A stretch of 64,000 nucleotides of DNA from the NCBI RefSeq assembly GCF_030936135.1, contig NC_082603.1:26068880-26132879 (forward strand), in the 5' to 3' direction. The notes beneath the pieces were generated by a model. The model worked only from the letters and a program-made list of their open reading frames with translations, did not search any database and was not told where the DNA came from. Positions 58,651 to 64,000 of this stretch are shown here, in pieces. A program made the position numbers and the translations under genes. This DNA is from Gavia stellata. Lineage: Eukaryota > Chordata > Aves > Gaviiformes > Gaviidae. Every line of letters starts with the position of its first letter. Position 1 is the first letter of the stretch.

Positions 58651-61600
58651 AGCAATTCAGCCTTTGGGAAACGCCTCCCCGGGCTGTTCCCTGCTCCGCT
58701 GGCAGCAGGCCAGGCCTTTGCTTTGGAGATTAATCCTCCGGCTTTAGAGCTTCCCGTCGCTCCTTGGGAGTGAAAAACAAGCGTGACTGCTCTGGGGCCT
58801 TGTGGGTGTGTGGGCATGGATGGGTGATGAAGACAGGCTTGGGCTTGGGGACACTGGGTGCCAAGAGGGAGCGGTGGCACAGCTCTCCCCTTCCTCCTCC
58901 CGGGGTGGTGGGCACCCACCCTGGCCCATCAGGGTCCCAGCTGTGCCACCTTCTCCTTCCCACTTGTGCGCCCCATCACTTGGCAAGAGCCCCCCCCGCC
59001 TCCCACACAGGGCTGGGACCTGGGGACGCCCCTGCTCAGTGCCACCCCAGGGGTGACACCAAAAGCTGCGTGTCCCCAGGAGACGTGTGTGCTCCTGCCA
59101 CTGCCTCCTGCCCGCCACCCCTGCTTCAGTCCCCGGCAGGGAGGGGAAGAAAAATCTGTATTGCTCTTCTGAAAAACTAATCTGCTTTCACCCTCTTAGC
59201 GCAGCCTGACCTAGAAGAACCCCCCATTTTGTGGTTTGGTTTTTGTTTTTTTTTTTTTTTTTTGTAGGGTGTTTAAAGGGAAAATTACAGCAAATGTGTT
59301 GTGAAGAGGCTGTGGGAGACAGGGCCAGACCTGTAGCAGGAGGAAAGCGGTGCAGGCAGGGTCTGAATGGTGTTAGGCAGGATTTCTCACGTTGCCCTCT
59401 CCTGCAAGACCCCCTGGTCCCAGGAGCCAGAGAAAATTACATCTGCTGTGGGCAGTAAAACAGAAACAGTAAAAGGTTAAAAGGTGTGTTGGGTTCCCGC
59501 TGTCAGGGTGCAGAGTCAGGGGGACTTTTGGCTGGAGAGAAGCAAAAGCTGAGCTGCTTAAGGGAGAAATCACGCAGCAGCCGGGAGGGCAGCAGGGGCT
59601 GGTGGGGGGGGCAGGAATACTGCCTGGCCAGGGCTGATGGCCCCGTGCCACACGGCCACCTCCCAGGGGGATGTCGGGATACGTCCCCGTTGGGGACACC
59701 AGTGGGGAAGGGAGGGGAGCAGGACCAGAGGAGGATATCCCCAAATGGGAGTGAAGCAGCTGCAGTGCTTGTTGTCCTCCCTGGACAGCTGTGGTCCTGG
59801 GGGGGTGACCAGGACTGGGGCTCGGTGGGGGGACAGTGCTGGCCACTGGGACGGGGACGGGAGGTGAAATACACCCACTCCCGCCCCATCACACCTCCTA
59901 CTGCCCCATTGCACATTCCTTCTCTCCAGCCCTCTCTGTCCCCAGGGATGAAGCCTGGATGGCCCAAATGCCATCCCCGGCTTTGTGGGTGCAGCCTGGG
60001 TAAGGGAAACCAGCCAACCCAGCACCAAAACCACCCTGGTAAACCACTGAAGATCATGGCTTGGGGGGTTACGTCCAGGCTCATCGGCTGCCCTGCAAAG
60101 GGCTCTGCTCCTGCGCTGCGGGGCCAGGAGCGCTGTGCCCCTTCCCCGCTCCCTCCCTGCTTCAGTTTCCCTCTTATTAAAGGTGGGGGGGATTTGAAAG
60201 GAAAGAAACCCCCAGCCTCCCCTAGCATCTCCTGCTCCCAGGGACTTTCTCGTGGCTATGCCATGGGGCTGGTTCCAGCTCCGCCAGTCTCGGACCAGAT
60301 CGGGGAGGCCAGGCAGTTGCTCCGGTGCTCATCCATGCATCTCTGTACGTCTATCTGTCTGTCCCTCCCCGGCAGGGTGCCATGAGTGGGAGGGGGGTGG
60401 AATGCTCACAGTCCTCCAACGCCTTCTGCAAAGGGGTTTTGAACCCAGAACTGGCCCCAGCCGGGATCTGTGCCCTGGGAGAGAGGCGATGCTGAGAACC
60501 AAAGGGGTTTGAGACAGTTTTTGTGCAGCAGCCCCATTTCAGAGGCTCAGCCCCAGGCCTCGGGGCAGGAGGGTGCAGGCGGTGTGAGCAGCAGGGATTA
60601 CGGCGGCTATAAAAAGCACCAGCATCTCTCTTCCCTGTTCCCTAAGGCGCTTAGGGGAGGAAAGAGGGACTTAAAGAGCAACCTCCTGCACCAAAGAGGT
60701 GCAGGGACTGGAGCAGTCAGAGCAGCCCCACGCCCTCATCAGCCCTCTTCCTTCTCAGCACTCACCAAAACCTTTCTTGGGTAAAGCAGCCCCCCACACC
60801 TCTTCCCATGGACCTTCTCCCTGGGCCCCTGATCTTGGATGGCTTGTCTCCTGCTCGGAGGACATGGAGGACAAGGAAAGGGCTGGGGAGGAACAGCCCA
60901 GCCCAGGGTGGGGTTCTTGGTGGCTAAGAAGAGCAGATGAGGTTGCTGTACCATTTGCACAGGTCCCCATACAGATCTCCCTTCTCCATCCTCTCAGCCT
61001 TGCTCGTCTGCCTGGTCCTGTCCTGCCACCCTGCTTCAGAGGTCCTCTGAGGGTGCTGGAGATGTCCCCCAGAATGCAGCCAGCTGCAGGGGTGGGTGGT
61101 GGACTGAAAGCCACAGATTTCTTGGAGGGACAGGGGCTGCTTTCAGCCAAAAGCCACACTCTGCCTCTGGTGTCCGGAGATGAAGTGGCTCCACGGTTTC
61201 TTGGGACTCTCCGACAGGCTCGCAAGCATCCTCAGAGCTCAGCCCTAGTGTAGTGGTCTGGTGACATGTTTGGGGACAAATTAGGGGGAAGGCAGGTGCC
61301 AGATGATGGCAATGATGCAGGGATGGGGGTATGCGAAGGAAAGTGGCGTGGGAAACTGCTGTCCCCTGTGGTTTTGCACCGGCATGTGGCATGTTCCACC
61401 AGGGTGAGTAGAGAAAGCAGCTACAGCCATGGGGTCCTGCACAACTCCTGTGCCAGCCTGGTTCCTGGCATTGACCAGGCGTGACCCTGTGGCTCACGGA
61501 GACAGACGGACAGCCGGTGGTTCCCCCCGCCATGCACACTGCCATAAAGTTACCCGAGGGCTCGATCAGTCCAGGGGATGGACAGAGCACCAGGATCCCT

Positions 61601-64000
61601 CCTTGCATCCCTGCAAAAGAGGGGCTTCAAAGGAGGGGTCCTGGCTCCAGGAGGCTGAGGAGAGGAGTGAGCCAGAGGGCACTTCCCCGCAGGCTCCTTC
61701 CCAGCCTTGAGCAGCCGGGCGGACCCCGGTGCAGGTGGCCACAGGAGGGAGCTTGGCTCCTTCCTTCTCCTCCTGCTCAGAGGACTGTGGCCTGGGGTGG
61801 GTGACAGCCACGCTGGCCCTGGAAGCGAGCTGCTGCTTGGTGCAGGAGCAGCTCCCCATGGTCAAATAACAGCACGTGGGACCCAGGATGTCTTGGGAAG
61901 GGAGGAAGAACCTGGATGGAGCGGAGGTGGCTGCCTCCATCCTCAGGGAAGCCCCCACCTCATTTCCAGCAGCTGGTGGGTGATGGGTCCCCAAGGCAGA
62001 AGAGCCGCTGGGGCTATTGCCTGCAGCCACAGGGGGACCAGTTGTGCCTGGTGAATGGCATGTCCCCGTGGCAGGGACCAGTCCCTTCCAGAGCAGTGCC
62101 AGTGCTGGACACATGGTCTCACTGTTCCCCCACAGCAGCGGCTGGGAGCACCTGGGTGACCCCAATGCTTAGCACATAGAAGTTGACAGGGCAGGTGAGG
62201 AAGGAAACCAGCCGCCCTAATCTGTACAATCTCCTGTTGCCCAGGAATCTGGACCTTCCCTGTTTCCCCAGCCCACCCCCAGGGACTGACAGACCTGGGA
62301 TCACCCCCCAGCACCACACCTCCCTGCTGCCATGGCATCGCTGCCCGGCTCCCCTCCAGATCCCCAGCACAGGAGCCGGTTGGCAGCTGCCAGAGCACCC
62401 ACGGTACAAACCCAGGGCCAAAAAAATGTGAGAAAAATTATGGAGGCAGTGATGACGCATTTGACTGGAAATGGTTAATTACTGGGGGGAGGCTTGTGGT
62501 ACTGCTACCGCCTTTGCTTGCTGCAAAGCTGACAAAACCCCAGCATGGGACCGCTGGTAATGGCTCTCATTAAAAGCCATCAGAGCAGGAGGTTGAAACC
62601 AAATCCATTTTCCCTAACTGCTTTCAGAAGGGGAAAATGATGCTCTGGCCCCTGCTATTAGGGGTGCACTGGGCTCCTCAGGCTGGGAAAGGCAGGGCTC
62701 ATTTCCCTGAACGCAGAGGCAGAAGTCCTGACCACTTGCCTTTTCCTGAGATCGGGTCTCTGGCCCATCAGTATAGCCTTTTTTTTAAGTTCAGGGAAGA
62801 TGTGGAGATCGAAAGGATCTTTGTAAGGAAGAGGCGCTGGGACCAAGGAACGAGCTTGGCCTGGTGCCTCCACTCTGCTGTACGCAGAAATGATGGATCC
62901 TTGTTTAAAACCCTGGGCAGGAAAAGAGCTAGCCTTAAAATACCAATGAAACCATCAGGATGCTCCTTCTCCCACTTGGCTTGGGAGCTCGCCCCCCCCC
63001 TTGGCTGCTGCTGGCTTCCCCTGATCCCCTTAAAAAGGGGGGAGTGGGGATCTGCCTGTAGTTAGCAACGGGAAAGGATGCCTTTGGGCAGAGAGAAGTG
63101 TCAGGAAGAGAAAAAGGCAGTTTTGGGTGGTGGTGCCCTGTCAGGGAAGAGGAAGGCACCCAAGGAGACAAGGAAGGTCTCCCCTCTTCATCAGTGCATG
63201 CACATGTGGCTGACCCCAGCACAGAGCCAGCACCCCCTAGTTTTGGGGTGATGAGGGTGATGTCCATGCTGGGATGAGTCTGAGGGATGCAGCCATATAG
63301 GGGCTATTTTCCCCCATGAAGAGCTGGGGTCCCTGCCCTCCCCTCCAGCCATTTTCATCTGAGAACAGGGGTTTGCCAGGTCCCAACAGGACTGCTCCCG
63401 GTCAGGGGATGCTGGGCTCAACCAGCGCTGGTGGTGGCAGGGAGGTGGTGGCCCTGGACTGGCCCTGGGCACAGGGGAGGAAGGGTCCTTGGGGAGGTGG
63501 CCCTGGACTGGTCCTGGGACTGTCACCTCTCTGCACCACAACCGCAGGATGCACCTGGTGAAATGGGCTGCGAGCTGGAGCTGCAAAACTAAGGGGAGGA
63601 GTGATGGCGCAGGCAGGTCATCGATGTACTGGGCTGGATTTGGCCCCTGCTGACCTTTCAGTGCCTTTCTGCAGCCCCCGACTGCAGCCCCAGCTCCCTG
63701 CTGCGTCCTGAGTCTGTCCCCAGAAACACAGACCCCCCCATTTCTCAGGCAGCCTCCTCGTCTCCTTCGCCCTTTTCACCACCCCATCCCCGGGACAGCC
63801 ACATGCCAAAGGACTGCCCAGCTCCTCTCTGGCTTGTTTCTTTTGCGAGCTTTGTTTGGTGGGTGTATTTTGCATTTGGGTTTTTTTTGCTATTCACAGG
63901 GAAGAAAGGGAGGTCACAAACCCACGGGCAGATGCCAGGGAAGGGCTGATGAGCCCGGGAGAAGGGGTGATGCCACGCGCCCCGGCAAGGTCCTTAGAGG
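58651..64000. other. Downstream intergenic region; no RAD54L exon recognised
   Basis: Human order predicts RAD54L next on the plus strand. I found no segment resembling its N-terminus or helicase motifs. The region has a long T-run (about 59,248-59,264), an AT-rich island with homeodomain-like sites (62,430-62,630), and an imperfect duplication near 63,436-63,520. Confidence 0.55.

Noticed and set aside
59486-60385. 299-codon plus-strand frame and its 241-codon antisense partner
   Set aside because: No resemblance to RAD54L or any other family; both strands are open, which indicates composition rather than coding.
63436-63520. Imperfect duplication containing GGCCCTGGACTGG
   Set aside because: Short and diverged; listed in the region description only, with no sign of function.

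Overview
This is vertebrate nuclear DNA, almost certainly from a bird. Genes are split by short GT-AG introns, the sequence is GC-rich with CpG-island promoters, interspersed repeats are scarce, and the one clear transposon remnant (about 14,254-14,306) is the 3' end of a CR1 LINE of the avian type. I cannot name the species.

Four protein genes were found by translating exons, checking splice sites and phases, and comparing with human proteins as I remember them. Left to right: (1) the 5' part of PIK3R3 on the minus strand (noncoding exon near 13,405 and three coding exons between 12,393 and 7,256; the rest lies off the left edge); (2) TSPAN1 on the plus strand, complete (seven coding exons, 21,032-25,337); (3) POMGNT1 on the minus strand, complete (21 coding exons, 47,889-34,750, plus a noncoding first exon near 49,023); (4) LURAP1 on the plus strand, complete (two exons, 49,406-53,505). 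Order and orientation match human 1p34 (PIK3R3, TSPAN1, POMGNT1, LURAP1, then RAD54L), which settles the identities. RAD54L is not recognisable in the last 10 kb.

The genes do not form one pathway. PIK3R3 encodes a PI3-kinase regulatory subunit, TSPAN1 an epithelial tetraspanin, POMGNT1 a Golgi glycosyltransferase of alpha-dystroglycan O-mannosylation, and LURAP1 a cytoskeletal and NF-kB adaptor. POMGNT1 and LURAP1 start head to head from one CpG island, and TSPAN1 and POMGNT1 end tail to tail across about 8.7 kb.

The most notable point is that PIK3R3 here starts with a p85-type SH3 exon followed by two exons at the start of the RhoGAP/BH region. The familiar human product, p55-gamma, lacks these. 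Other points are a perfect 36-bp inverted repeat in the PIK3R3 promoter, an 18-G run next to that gene's first splice donor, several palindromic or AT-rich islands that look like regulatory elements, and a LURAP1 protein about 57 residues longer than the human one. No RNA genes, CRISPR arrays or prokaryotic features were seen.
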